A DNA stretch of 53,828 nucleotides from Modestobacter marinus (GCF_019799945.1 NZ_JABGCH010000029.1:1-53828); one strand, 5' to 3'. Shown: positions 7,200-15,627, numbered from the stretch's first letter. Translations and numbers: made by a program. The notes: generated from the letters alone by a model not told the origin.

Positions 7200-7862
7200 T
7201 CACTGGGACGCGACGAGGGCCAGATCGTGGGCGATGTCCGCGCCGGTGTTCTCCGCGTCGAAGGCGACGTCGGCCTCCCCGTCGGTGCCGTAGAGGAGCA
7301 GCAGCGTCGAGTGGGTCTGCCCGCCGTCCACCGCCTGCGGCACGCCGGCGGCCAGCTGCGCCTGGTCGAGCTGCGCCTGCTCGCCGGTGAGCCCGACGAA
7401 GGAGGTGGGCAGGTCGCTGTCGAACCGGTCCAGGTACTCCGCCAGCACCTCGGGGGTGTCCCGGGCGGGGTCGGTGGTCACGAACACGACCGTGGTCTGC
7501 GCCGCGACCGCCGGGTCGACCTTGCGGAGGGCGACCGCGACGTCGGACATCGTGGTCGGGCAGACGTCGGGGCAGTTCGTGTAGCCGAAGAACAGCAGCG
7601 TGGGCCCCGCCCCCGTGGTCGCCTGGAAGTCGTACGGGGCACCCGCGGTGTCGGTGAGGGTGAACTGCGGCTTCTGGTACGGGTCCTGCAGGTGCAGTCC
7701 CTCGTAGGGGCCGCCGGTGTCCTCCACCGTCGCGGGGGCCTCGCCGCTGGAGTGGTCGTGCCCCTCGGCCGCCGCGGCGGCCGGGTCGTCGCCGCCACCG
7801 CACCCGGTCAGCAGCAGGCCGGCGGCCACGACGAGGGCGGGCAGGCCGCGTCGGGAGGTCAC
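7200..7862 (-). CDS. SCO family copper chaperone lipoprotein
   Basis: SCO1/SenC proteins deliver copper to the CuA site of cytochrome c oxidase or reduce its cysteines. The 220-residue precursor has a lipobox (LLLTGC, C21) and a His/Asp-rich linker. Its thioredoxin-like fold carries the CxxxC site (C97, C101 in YTNCPDVCPTT) and the conserved distal His (H184 in QTHSTLLLL). It should be anchored on the outer face of the membrane. It is the last gene of a copper operon and starts by a 4-bp ATGA overlap with the YcnI-like gene, so the two are translationally coupled. Confidence 0.93.
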   Translation of the reverse strand: MTSRRGLPALVVAAGLLLTGCGGGDDPAAAAAEGHDHSSGEAPATVEDTGGPYEGLHLQDPYQKPQFTLTDTAGAPYDFQATTGAGPTLLFFGYTNCPDVCPTTMSDVAVALRKVDPAVAAQTTVVFVTTDPARDTPEVLAEYLDRFDSDLPTSFVGLTGEQAQLDQAQLAAGVPQAVDGGQTHSTLLLLYGTDGEADVAFDAENTGADIAHDLALVASQ

Positions 7863-8599
7863 GAGGACACGGTACGTCGGCGCGCCCGCAGGCCGAGGAC
7901 GAGACCGGTGAGCCCGGCCACCAGCCCGAGGACGGCGACCACCAGCGCGGTGACCGCCAGGCCGTTCCCGCCGTCGTCGGTGCCTGAGGCGGCGCCGGTC
8001 TCCGTGGTGCCGCCGTGCGCGTCGCTGGTGCCGCCGTCCGCCGAGGCCAGCGACAGCACCGCCGCCGGGTGCTCGGGCTCGCCCTGGCCCTCGATCGTGG
8101 GCTCGATCCAGGCCACCTCACTACCGTCGCTGTAACTCTGCACCACGTTGAAGGCCAGGCTCTCGGCGTCCGGGAACGGCCCGCCGGACAGGGCGAACTC
8201 CTGGAACTGCCCGGGCGCGACTCCACCGCCGTCCACGGCCCGGTACTCGACCACCGAGACGACCTCGTCGACCTCCCCGCCGGAGACCTCGATCGGCTCG
8301 GGCAGCTGGGCCCGGGTCAGCGTGACCGTCCAGCCGGGCACCGGCTGCGCCCGCACCGAGGTCAGCGGGGTGTCCGTGGGCAGCTGGATCCGCAGCCCGA
8401 CGGTGCTGGCGGCGTCGCTCTCGTTGGGCACGCGGAAGGTGAGCTTCCCGTACCCCCCGGGCGCCGCGTCGGCCGAGGACACCGTCACGTGCGCGGAGGC
8501 GACGCCGGCCCCGGCGGCGAGCAGCCCGGCGAGCGCCGTGAGCGCGGCGAGCAACACGACGCCCAGGCGGCGCGCGGGGCGGGACGGGGTCAGAGGCAA
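7859..8599 (-). CDS. YcnI-like copper-binding membrane protein (DUF1775)
   Basis: YcnI/DUF1775 proteins are extracytoplasmic copper-binding proteins usually encoded beside copC and copD. The signal peptide runs to ~36 and is followed by AHVTVSS, placing a histidine at the predicted mature N-terminus, which is the family's metal-binding position. The DUF1775 fold spans ~37-185 (GYGKLTFRVPNESD, WTVTLTRAQLPEPI, VEYRAVDGGG, YSDGSEVAWIEP). A flexible Gly/Ser/Thr linker leads to a C-terminal anchor helix (TALVVAVLGLVAGLTGLVLG) and a basic tail. It lies 25 bp after the copCD gene and overlaps the SCO gene. Confidence 0.93.
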   Translation of the reverse strand: MPLTPSRPARRLGVVLLAALTALAGLLAAGAGVASAHVTVSSADAAPGGYGKLTFRVPNESDAASTVGLRIQLPTDTPLTSVRAQPVPGWTVTLTRAQLPEPIEVSGGEVDEVVSVVEYRAVDGGGVAPGQFQEFALSGGPFPDAESLAFNVVQSYSDGSEVAWIEPTIEGQGEPEHPAAVLSLASADGGTSDAHGGTTETGAASGTDDGGNGLAVTALVVAVLGLVAGLTGLVLGLRARRRTVSS

Positions 8600-8624
8600 C
8601 GGATCTCCTCGGCTCTGAGTGCGC

Positions 8625-10379
8625 TCAGCGCACCGGGAAGGTGGTGCGGGCGGTCACGGCGGTGAACTCGTCCAGCCGGACGGTCACGGTCAGGGTCCAG
8701 TCGCCGGCGGTCGGCAGGGACGGGGAGGCGACGTACTGGCCGGGGCCGGCGGGGGCCAGCTCGAGCTCCAGCGGGCCGATCTCCTGCTCCGGCTCGGTCA
8801 GCGCGGCCGCGATCTGCTGCGGCTGGATGAGCGTGCCGGCGTCGTCGTGCAGGTGGAGGGTCACGGTGGTCGGCCCGACCCGGGCCGGGTCGAGCGAGAT
8901 CTGCACGTTGCCGTTGCCCTCGGCGCTGCTGGCCGACTGCAGCGGCAGGGTCACCTCGACCGGCGTCGCGACGGCCGCCCGGGCCGGCGGGGTGCCGACC
9001 AGGGCGGCGGACACCATGAGGACGACGACGGCCCCCGCGAGCTCGACGAGCACCGAGCGGCGCAGCACGTCGACCGTGTCGGGGGGCTCGGCGTCGGCGC
9101 CCTCGGCGAAGGCCTGCGCGACGACCCGCCGGCGCGGACGGCGCCCGTCGCCCAGCCGCTGCTGCACCCAGTCGCGGCTGACCAGGGCGGCGACCAGCAC
9201 GACCAGCACCACGGCGACCTTGGCCAGCAGCAGCCGGCCGTAGGCGGTCTGCCCGAGCGCGGTGAGCGACCCGACCTCGCGCACCGACTGCAGCACCCCG
9301 GTGACGACGAGCGCGGCGATCAGGCCGCCGGCCAGCCGCGACCACCGGGGCAGCGCGGCCGCCAGCTCCCCGGTCGGCGTGGCCCGGTGCAGCACCCCGG
9401 CCACGAGCACGACCAGCCCGCCGAGCCAGGCGCTCATCGCGGCCACGTGCACCGCGGTCACCGGAACGGCGAGGCCCGGCAGGGGCCCCGCCACCGGGTG
9501 CCCGACCGCGGCCACGGACACGACGAGGCCGGCCCCGAGCACGGCCGCCGTCCCCAGCACCGCCGGACCGGGCGCCCCGCCGTAGCGCCGGGCGCGGAGG
9601 AGGACCACCAGCGCCGCCGTCAGCACCACCCGGGCCAGCAGGGTGAGGCCGTAGGCCGAGTCCAGGGTCGCGCCGAGGAGTTGCGGATCGGCGACCGAGC
9701 CGAGCCCGCCGCCCGCCGCGTACGGCCCCTGGAGCAGGAAGGACAGCACCGCGCCGGCGGCGACGGCTCCCAGCCCGGCGGACACCAGGCGGCGCAGCCG
9801 CGGCAGCGCCCAGCCGGCCGGCCAGCTGGCGGCCAGCACGAGCGGGATCCCGAGGCCCAGCGTCAGGCCGAGGAAGCCCAGCCATCGGGCCGCGGGCAGC
9901 GCCGCGGCGACCCCGGCGTCGGTGGCGTCCCCGGTGTCCGCAGGATCGGCCGGCAGCAGCTCGCCGTCGCCGACCACGAAGGAGAAGGCACCCGAGATCG
10001 GGTGCGAGTCGGCGGAGACCACCCGGTAGGTGACGACGTAGCTCGCGTCGGGCAGCCCGTCGCGGAGCGGGACGTGCACCGTGCGATCGCGGACGTCGGC
10101 GTCGCCGGCGTCCACCCGCTCGCCGCCGGCCCCCAGCACCCGCGCGTAGCCGGCCCCGAGCGAGACCGGCTCGTCGAACTCGACGACGACCTCGGCCGGC
10201 GCCTCCTGCAGCCGTTCCCCGTCCGCCGGGGACGAGGAGATCACGGTGGCGTGCGCCGACGCCGGGGCCGCGGTGACGACGCCGGTCACGAGGAACGCCA
10301 CCAGGAGCAGGACGGCGGGGACTCCCCGCCTCACCGGTCCGCCGTCCCCGGCGTGGACCGAGGGCCCCTGCTGACGCAC
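8625..10379 (-). CDS. CopC-CopD fusion, copper binding and transport protein
   Basis: CopC binds copper outside the cell and CopD is a multi-pass membrane protein thought to import it; here they are one chain. After a signal peptide ending near APASA, the mature N-terminus begins with the copper-ligand His (HATVISSSPADG). The CopC domain runs to ~residue 135, with the second site near DSHPISGAFSFVVG. CopD follows with about eight hydrophobic segments, and the C-terminal ~100 residues form a YtkA-like beta domain. The GTG at 10379 is uncertain: a GTG nearer VRRGVPAVLLL also fits a signal peptide. The gene heads the copCD-ycnI-sco operon, which probably supplies copper to a respiratory oxidase encoded elsewhere. 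Confidence 0.92.
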   Translation of the reverse strand: MRQQGPSVHAGDGGPVRRGVPAVLLLVAFLVTGVVTAAPASAHATVISSSPADGERLQEAPAEVVVEFDEPVSLGAGYARVLGAGGERVDAGDADVRDRTVHVPLRDGLPDASYVVTYRVVSADSHPISGAFSFVVGDGELLPADPADTGDATDAGVAAALPAARWLGFLGLTLGLGIPLVLAASWPAGWALPRLRRLVSAGLGAVAAGAVLSFLLQGPYAAGGGLGSVADPQLLGATLDSAYGLTLLARVVLTAALVVLLRARRYGGAPGPAVLGTAAVLGAGLVVSVAAVGHPVAGPLPGLAVPVTAVHVAAMSAWLGGLVVLVAGVLHRATPTGELAAALPRWSRLAGGLIAALVVTGVLQSVREVGSLTALGQTAYGRLLLAKVAVVLVVLVAALVSRDWVQQRLGDGRRPRRRVVAQAFAEGADAEPPDTVDVLRRSVLVELAGAVVVLMVSAALVGTPPARAAVATPVEVTLPLQSASSAEGNGNVQISLDPARVGPTTVTLHLHDDAGTLIQPQQIAAALTEPEQEIGPLELELAPAGPGQYVASPSLPTAGDWTLTVTVRLDEFTAVTARTTFPVR

Positions 10380-10453
10380 TGCACGACGTACTGGTCGTCC
10401 GCCGAGCTCCTCCGGTTCCCGCGATGCCGGTCACAGACGGGCGTCCTCCGACA

Positions 10454-10475
10454 CGGGGGTGGACAGCAGGTGAAC
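10454..10475 (-). promoter_or_regulatory. Candidate PHO box (PhoP operator)
   Basis: On the minus strand two 11-nt direct repeats abut, GTTCACCTGCT and GTCCACCCCCG, matching the actinobacterial PHO-box pattern of GTTCA-type 11-mers. The pair lies 11 nt upstream of a plausible -10 (TATGCT, 10487-10492), covering the -35 region of the phosphate genes that follow. Confidence 0.45.
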
Positions 10476-10556
10476 GGGAGGAGCCCTATGCTCCCCAGGG
10501 TCGCCCGGAGCAACGGAGGACGACCACCGTCGTCCTCGTCACCCCCGGAGCACCAC

Positions 10557-11174
10557 GTGGCCTTCCGCCTGACCCCCAGAGACTCGAGCTTCTACGACAT
10601 GTTCACCGCCTCGGCGGAGAACCTGGTCGTGGCCACCGACGTCCTCAGCGAGTTCGTGCACGAGCACACCCGGCGGGAAGAGCTGGGCCGCCAACTGCGC
10701 GACCTGGAGCACACCGGCGACCAGGCGACCCACGCCATCTTCCGGCAGGTCAACTCCAGCTTCGTGACGCCGTTCGACCGCGAGGACATCTACAACCTCG
10801 CCAGCGACCTCGACGACGTCATGGACTGCATCGAGGCCGCCGCCGACCTGGTGGTGCTCACCGGTCTGGGCACGCTGCCGGCGGAGATGGGCCAGCAGGT
10901 CGCCCTGCTGCAGCGCTGCGCGCAGACCACCGCCGAGTCGATGCCCCGGCTGCGGTCGATGAAGGACCTCTCCGACTACTGGATCGAGGTCAACCGGCTG
11001 GAGAACGAGGCGGACAAGCTGTACCGCCGGCTGCTGTCCCGGCTGTACTCCGGTGAGTTCGACGCGCTGGAGATCCTGAAGCTCAAGGAGGTCGCCGACG
11101 AGCTGGAGGAGGCGGCTGACGCCTTCGAGCACGTGGCGAACGTGGTCGAGACCATCGCGGTCAAGGAGTCCTGA
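10557..11174 (+). CDS. DUF47/PhoU-like phosphate transport regulator
   Basis: DUF47 proteins are helical PhoU-like partners encoded directly before PiT phosphate transporters and are thought to modulate them. The 205 residues are almost all helix and show the family's metal-cluster motifs (REELGRQLRDLEHTGDQATH, REDIYNLASDLDDVMDCIEA, EVNRLENEADKLYRRLL, EVADELEEAADAFEHVAN). I chose GTG 10557 because GGAG lies 6 bp upstream and the protein then starts AFRLTPRDSSFYDMF, typical of the family; the frame stays open far upstream without coding character. Only 7 bp separate it from the PiT gene, so the two form an operon, probably under the PHO box at 10454. Confidence 0.93.
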   Translation: MAFRLTPRDSSFYDMFTASAENLVVATDVLSEFVHEHTRREELGRQLRDLEHTGDQATHAIFRQVNSSFVTPFDREDIYNLASDLDDVMDCIEAAADLVVLTGLGTLPAEMGQQVALLQRCAQTTAESMPRLRSMKDLSDYWIEVNRLENEADKLYRRLLSRLYSGEFDALEILKLKEVADELEEAADAFEHVANVVETIAVKES

Positions 11175-11181
11175 CCCGCCG

Positions 11182-12183
11182 ATGGACGGGTTCTTCCTCG
11201 CACTGGTCGTGATCGTCGTGGTCGCGCTGGCGTTCGACTACACCAACGGCTTCCACGACGCGGCCAACGCGATCGCCGTCGCCGTCTCCACCAAGGCGCT
11301 CACGCCGCGCGCGGCACTGGCGCTGGCCGCGGTGATGAACCTCGTCGGCGCCCTGATCTCCACCAAGGTCGCCAAGACCGTGGGTGAGGGCATCATCGAC
11401 GCGCCCACGGGCAGCGAGGGCCTGCAACTGGTCTTCGCCGCGCTCATCGGCGCGATCGTGTGGAACCTCATCACCTGGTACTTCGGGCTGCCCTCGTCGT
11501 CGTCGCACGCGCTGATCGGCGGGCTCGTCGGCGCGGCGCTGGCGGCCGCCCACTCGGTCCAGTGGATGGGGATCCTGGACAAGGTGATCATCCCGATGGT
11601 CCTGTCGCCGCTGGTGGGCTTCGGCCTCGGCTACCTGTTCATGCTGCTGATCCTGTGGTCGTTCCGGAAGGCCAACGCGCACCGCGCGCACCGCGGCTTC
11701 CGCTACGCACAGATCGCCAGCTCCGCGACGATGGCCCTCGGCCACGGCATGCAGGACGCCCAGAAGACGATGGGCATCATCACCCTCGCCCTGGTGACCG
11801 CGGGTGAGATCGACACCTTCGAGGTCCCGCTGTGGGTGGTCCTGGCGGCCGCCCTGGCGATCAGCGCCGGCACCTACGCCGGCGGGTTCCGAATCATGCG
11901 TACGCTGGGACGGCGGGTCATCCAGCTGACGCCCGCCGGTGGCTTCGCCGCGCAGACCGTGGCCTCCGGCGTCATGGTCACCACCGCCACCGTCTTCGCG
12001 GTCCCGGTCTCCACCACGCACATCACGACCACCTCGATCATGGGCGTCGGCTCCACCCGCCGGCTCTCCGCGGTCCGCTGGGGCGTCGCGGGCAACATCG
12101 TCGTCGCCTGGATCGTCACCCTCCCCGCCGCCGGCCTGGTCGCCGCGGTGGCGTTCTTCGCCACCAACGCCATCGCCGGCTAG
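11182..12183 (+). CDS. pit: PiT family inorganic phosphate transporter
   Basis: PiT proteins import metal-phosphate in symport with protons. The 333-residue protein has about ten transmembrane segments and both copies of the family signature: ALAFDYTNGFHDAANAIA near the start, and GFAAQTVASG followed by VPVSTTHITTTSIMGVG in the second half, with SSSHALIGGL between. It is shorter than Pit of E. coli but normal for actinobacterial PitB-like proteins with a DUF47 partner. It follows that partner by 7 bp. The MFS gene begins 10 bp downstream, so a three-gene transcript is possible. Confidence 0.95.
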   Translation: MDGFFLALVVIVVVALAFDYTNGFHDAANAIAVAVSTKALTPRAALALAAVMNLVGALISTKVAKTVGEGIIDAPTGSEGLQLVFAALIGAIVWNLITWYFGLPSSSSHALIGGLVGAALAAAHSVQWMGILDKVIIPMVLSPLVGFGLGYLFMLLILWSFRKANAHRAHRGFRYAQIASSATMALGHGMQDAQKTMGIITLALVTAGEIDTFEVPLWVVLAAALAISAGTYAGGFRIMRTLGRRVIQLTPAGGFAAQTVASGVMVTTATVFAVPVSTTHITTTSIMGVGSTRRLSAVRWGVAGNIVVAWIVTLPAAGLVAAVAFFATNAIAG

Positions 12184-12193
12184 GGAGGAGGGC

Positions 12194-13624
12194 GTGCCGC
12201 CGTCCCCGGCCACGGCGCCCGGCCCGGTGGCCGGCGAGCCGGTCGCGCTGGGGACGGCGCCCGGGCGCTGGGTGCTGCTGTCGACGGTGCTCGCCTCGGC
12301 GATGGCCTTCCTCGACGCCACCGCGGTCACCCTCGCCCTGCCCGCGATCGGGACCGACCTCGGCGCCTCGCTGTCCGGGCTGCAGTGGACGGTGACCGGC
12401 TACACCCTCGCGCTGGCCGCGTTGATCCTGCTCGGCGGTGCGCTCGGCGACCGGTACGGCCGGCGGCGGGTCTTCGCGGTGGGCGTGGTCTGGTTCGCCC
12501 TCGCCTCTCTCGTCTGCGGAGTGGCCCAGAGCACCGGCCAGCTCGTCGCCGCCCGGGTGCTGCAGGGCGTCGGCGGAGCGCTGCTCACCCCGGGCAGCCT
12601 GGCGATCATCCAGGCCTCGTTCCGGCCGCAGGACCGCGCCCGGGCGATCGGGCTGTGGTCGGCGCTGAGCGGGGTCGCCGGCCTGATCGGCCCGTTCGTC
12701 GGCGGCTTCCTCGTCGACGCGGCGAGCTGGCGCTGGGTGTTCGGGATCAACGTGCCCCTCGCCGTCCTCACCCTGGCCGCCACCCGGCACGTGCCCGAGA
12801 GCCGGGACCCCACCCGGCACGGGCGCTTCGACGTCCCGGGCGCGGTGTGGGGCGCGCTGGCCCTGGGCGGCGCCACCCAGGCGCTGATCGCGGCCGGGGA
12901 GGGCCCCGCCCGGCCGCAGGTCTGGGCGCCCGGCGCGCTCGGCATCGTCGCGGCCGTGGCCTTCGTCGTCCAGGAGCGGCGGGCGCCTGAGCCGATGCTG
13001 CCGCCCGCCGTCTTCGCCGACCGGCAGTTCACCGGCGCCAACCTGAGCACCCTGGCCGTGTACGGGGCGATGGGTGGCTTCTCCTTCTTCCTGGCGCTCC
13101 AGTTGCAGACCGTGCTCGGCTACAGCGCCACCCTGGCCGGCGCGGCGACGCTGCCCTCGATCGTGCTGCTCACCGTGCTCTCGGCGCGGGCCGGCGCCCT
13201 CGCCCAGCGGATCGGGCCGCGGCGGCCGATGACCGTGGGGCCGCTCGTCGCGGGCGCCGGGCTGCTGTGGCTGTCCGTCGTCGGGGCGGGCAGCTCGTAC
13301 TGGACCGACGTGCTGCCCGGGTCGGTGGTGTTCGGGCTGGGGATGGCGCTGCTGGTGGCCCCGCTGACCGCCACCGTGCTGGGCGCCGCCCCGGACCACC
13401 TCGTGGGCGTGGCGAGCGGGGTGAACAACGCCGTCGCCCGGGCCGCGAGCCTGCTGGCGGTCGCCGCGCTGCCGGTCCTGGTCGGCCTGTCCGGCGACGA
13501 CTACGCGGACCCGTCCGCGTTCAGCGACGGCTACCGCTCAGCGATGTGGGCCTGCGCCGGCCTGATGGCCGTCGGTGGGGGGATTGCGTACGCGACCATC
13601 CGTGACGACGCGCTGGCCCGGTGA
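12194..13624 (+). CDS. MFS transporter, DHA2/EmrB type (14-TM drug exporter)
   Basis: This 476-residue proton-driven exporter has the length and layout of the 14-helix DHA2 family. Visible motifs are LDATAVTLALPAIGTDL (family motif D1), LGGALGDRYGRRRVF (motif A), ARVLQGVGGALLTPGSLAII (motif B) and SGVAGLIGPFVGGFLVD (motif C). I chose GTG 12194 because GGGAGGAG precedes it; the frame extends upstream over the pit gene only as a shadow. Substrates of such proteins are drugs, dyes or metabolites and cannot be predicted here. It lies 10 bp after pit but has no obvious link to phosphate. Confidence 0.92.
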   Translation: MPPSPATAPGPVAGEPVALGTAPGRWVLLSTVLASAMAFLDATAVTLALPAIGTDLGASLSGLQWTVTGYTLALAALILLGGALGDRYGRRRVFAVGVVWFALASLVCGVAQSTGQLVAARVLQGVGGALLTPGSLAIIQASFRPQDRARAIGLWSALSGVAGLIGPFVGGFLVDAASWRWVFGINVPLAVLTLAATRHVPESRDPTRHGRFDVPGAVWGALALGGATQALIAAGEGPARPQVWAPGALGIVAAVAFVVQERRAPEPMLPPAVFADRQFTGANLSTLAVYGAMGGFSFFLALQLQTVLGYSATLAGAATLPSIVLLTVLSARAGALAQRIGPRRPMTVGPLVAGAGLLWLSVVGAGSSYWTDVLPGSVVFGLGMALLVAPLTATVLGAAPDHLVGVASGVNNAVARAASLLAVAALPVLVGLSGDDYADPSAFSDGYRSAMWACAGLMAVGGGIAYATIRDDALAR

Positions 13625-13683
13625 GCGGCCCCGGACGGAACCCCCTTGCCAACAAAGCTCACCGAGATGGTAGGAATGGCGCC

Positions 13684-13791
13684 GTGTCGACGACCGCAGC
13701 GTCCCGGGCAGCACTCCCGGGCGATCTCCTGGTGAGCCGACTGCACGTCGACCTGCTCCGGGTGAACACCGCGACCTGTCGCGGCAGTTGA
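13684..13791 (+). CDS. Cysteine-responsive leader peptide upstream of the TauE/SafE gene
   Basis: A short ORF ends in SRLHVDLLRVNTATCRGS then TGA. This matches the actinobacterial putative-leader-peptide family (RxHVDL.RV...CR), which in mycobacteria regulates downstream sulfur genes through translation of its cysteine codon. Two in-frame GTG starts are possible: 13684 (35 residues) and 13732 (19 residues). The first lies about 8 nt after a -10-like TAGGAA (13671-13676) with a TTGCCA upstream, so it could be leaderless; the second gives the core peptide only. The stop is 80 bp before the transporter. Regulation of that gene by cysteine supply is inference from the family. Confidence 0.75.
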   Translation: MSTTAASRAALPGDLLVSRLHVDLLRVNTATCRGS

Positions 13792-13871
13792 GTTCCTGAA
13801 CCGTCCAGCCACCCTCCACGGGCTGCTGCGCCACCTCGCGCGCCGGTCCCCCTCGATCCCGGAGTAGATCT

Positions 13872-14897
13872 GTGAAGACCCTCATCCTGCTGGCCCTCGT
13901 CGGGCTCGGCGCGCAGCTGGTGGACGGCAGCCTCGGTATGGCCTACGGCGTCACCTCGACCACCCTGCTGCTGGCCATCGGCACCAACCCCGCCGCGGCA
14001 TCGGCAACGGTGCACCTGGCCGAGATCGGCACCACCCTGGCCTCCGGCCTCTCGCACTGGAAGTTCGGCAACGTCGACTGGAAGGTCGTCGCCAAGATCG
14101 GCGTGCCCGGCGCGGTCGGCGCCTTCGCCGGCGCGACGTTCCTCGCCAACCTGTCCACCGAGGTCGCCGCCCCGGTGATGTCGCTCATCCTGCTCGGGCT
14201 GGGCATCTACCTGCTGGTCCGGTTCACCCTCCGCGGCGTCGACCGGCGCCACCTCGGCAAGCCGATGCGCAAGCGCTTCCTCGGCCCGCTGGGCCTGGTC
14301 GCCGGCTTCGTCGACGCCACCGGCGGTGGCGGCTGGGGCCCGGTGGGTACCCCCGCCATCCTGGCCAGCGGCCGGATGGAGCCGCGCAAGGTGATCGGCT
14401 CCATCGACACCTCGGAGTTCCTCGTCGCGCTGGCCGCCAGCCTCGGGTTCCTGCTGGCGCTCGGCTCCCAGGGCGTCGACTTCGCCTGGGTTGTGGCGCT
14501 GCTGATCGGCGGCCTGATCGCGGCACCGCTCGCCGCCTGGCTGGTCCGGCACGTCCCGCCGCGGATGCTCGGCTCGCTGGTCGGCGGGGTCATCGTGCTC
14601 ACCAACACCCGGACGTTGCTGCGCAGCGACTGGATCGACGCCCCGGACCCGGTGCGCTACTCCACGTACGCCGTGATCTACCTGATCTGGGCCGCCGCGG
14701 TGTTGCACTCCTTCCGCGAGTACCGCAAGGACCGCGTGCAGGAGTCGGCCGACGCGCTCGCCCTCGAGGCCGAGCGCCTCGCCGAGGCCGAGCGGCTCGC
14801 CGAGGCCGAGCGGCTCGCCGACCCGAACGCCGTCGCGCCGCTCGGGGACCAGGCCGGCAGCCTCACGGCCGGCCGGTCGCAGTCCCCGCAGAACTGA
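13872..14897 (+). CDS. TauE/SafE family sulfite/sulfonate exporter-like transporter
   Basis: TauE/SafE proteins are membrane transporters for sulfite, sulfoacetate and other organosulfur or small organic anions. The 341-residue protein has eight hydrophobic segments and the repeated family motif (LGAQLVDGSLGMAYGVTST in the first half, GLVAGFVDATGGGGWGPVGT in the second). The C-terminal ~50 residues are cytoplasmic and contain three tandem AEAERL-type repeats. The leader peptide just upstream links it to cysteine or sulfur status, supporting a role in sulfite or thiosulfate handling. It starts at GTG 13872. A strong terminator follows 7 bp after the stop. Confidence 0.93.
   Translation: MKTLILLALVGLGAQLVDGSLGMAYGVTSTTLLLAIGTNPAAASATVHLAEIGTTLASGLSHWKFGNVDWKVVAKIGVPGAVGAFAGATFLANLSTEVAAPVMSLILLGLGIYLLVRFTLRGVDRRHLGKPMRKRFLGPLGLVAGFVDATGGGGWGPVGTPAILASGRMEPRKVIGSIDTSEFLVALAASLGFLLALGSQGVDFAWVVALLIGGLIAAPLAAWLVRHVPPRMLGSLVGGVIVLTNTRTLLRSDWIDAPDPVRYSTYAVIYLIWAAAVLHSFREYRKDRVQESADALALEAERLAEAERLAEAERLADPNAVAPLGDQAGSLTAGRSQSPQN
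14766..14819 (+). repeat. Three tandem 18-bp units inside the TauE/SafE gene
   Basis: Three near-identical 18-bp units (14766-14783, 14784-14801, 14802-14819) encode repeats of EAERLA in the cytoplasmic tail. They keep the reading frame, so copy number could vary without breaking the gene. Confidence 0.85.
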
Positions 14898-14904
14898 AGG
14901 AGGC

Positions 14905-14942
14905 CGAAGGCCCCGTCCGGCAGGTGCCGGACGGGGCCTTCG
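14905..14942. terminator. Bidirectional terminator between convergent genes
   Basis: Two perfect 18-bp arms (14905-14922 and 14925-14942) are separated by 2 nt, between the stops of the TauE/SafE gene and the convergent XRE-cupin gene. The symmetry allows it to serve both strands. Confidence 0.9.
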
Positions 14943-14947
14943 GTCGT

Positions 14948-15529
14948 TCAGCGGCGGGACGGGCGCGCCCGCACGTGCATCCGCTCCCCCTGCGGGCCGA
15001 ACAGGACGAGCACCTCCGCCGGCTGGTCCCCGGTGTTGCCGAACCAGTGAGGCACGTGCGTGTCGAACTCCACCACCTCCCCCGGCGCGAGCACGAGGTC
15101 GTGGTCGCCCAGCAGCAGCCGCAGCCGGCCGGAGAGCACGTACATCCACTCGTAGCCCTCGTGCGACTTCTGCTCCGGCTCCGCCCGGTTGCCCGGCGGG
15201 ATCAGCGCCCGGTAGGCCTGCAGCCCGCCCGGCCGGCGGGTCAGCGGCCACATCGTCATGCCGTTCCGTTCGATCGGCTTCGGGTGCAGCCTCGGGTCGT
15301 CGGGCACCGGCGCCCCGACCAGCTCGTCCAGCGGCACCCGGTGGGCCCGCGCCAGCGGCAGGAGCAGCTCCAGCGTCGGCTTGCGCTGCCCGGACTCCAG
15401 CCGGGACAGCGTGCTCACCGAGATGCCCGTCGTGGCCGACAGGTCGGCCAGGGTGGCACTCCGCTCCTGCCGCAGCGCGCGCAACCGCGGCCCCACCCCG
15501 TCGAGCACGCCGTCCAGGTCGTCGTCCAT
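14948..15529 (-). CDS. XRE family regulator with C-terminal cupin domain
   Basis: This 193-residue regulator joins an XRE helix-turn-helix (~15-70: LRALRQERSATLADLSATTG, SVSTLSRLESGQRKPTLELL) to a cupin barrel (~105-190: EWMYVLSGRLRLLLGDHDLV, LAPGEVVEFDTHVPHWF). Such proteins repress or activate neighbouring catabolic or stress genes and sense a small ligand in the cupin. I chose ATG 15529 rather than an upstream start at 15553. It is divergent from the thioredoxin-reductase-like gene, with nested inverted repeats in between, so it probably controls that gene and itself. Confidence 0.93.
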   Translation of the reverse strand: MDDDLDGVLDGVGPRLRALRQERSATLADLSATTGISVSTLSRLESGQRKPTLELLLPLARAHRVPLDELVGAPVPDDPRLHPKPIERNGMTMWPLTRRPGGLQAYRALIPPGNRAEPEQKSHEGYEWMYVLSGRLRLLLGDHDLVLAPGEVVEFDTHVPHWFGNTGDQPAEVLVLFGPQGERMHVRARPSRR

Positions 15530-15536
15530 GCGCACA

Positions 15537-15568
15537 GTTTGCCGTTCCAGCAACGGAACTTGTCAAAC
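15537..15568. promoter_or_regulatory. Candidate operator in the XRE-cupin divergent promoter
   Basis: Two nested inverted repeats share a centre: GTTCC (15544-15548) with GGAAC (15555-15559), and GTTTG (15537-15541) with CAAAC (15564-15568). The site starts 8 bp upstream of the regulator's ATG and lies within the 98-bp divergent gap, as expected for an autoregulated operator. Confidence 0.5.
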
Positions 15569-15627
15569 GGACGGCTCCGGGTGCACCGTCGTCCTGCCGG
15601 GCCGGGCCCGGCGGACGAGGAGTGGAC

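Noticed and set aside
8619-10556. Upstream extension of the DUF47 gene frame
   Set aside because: It is antisense to copCD, has Gly/Arg/His-rich shadow composition, and the GTG at 10557 with GGAG gives the natural family N-terminus.
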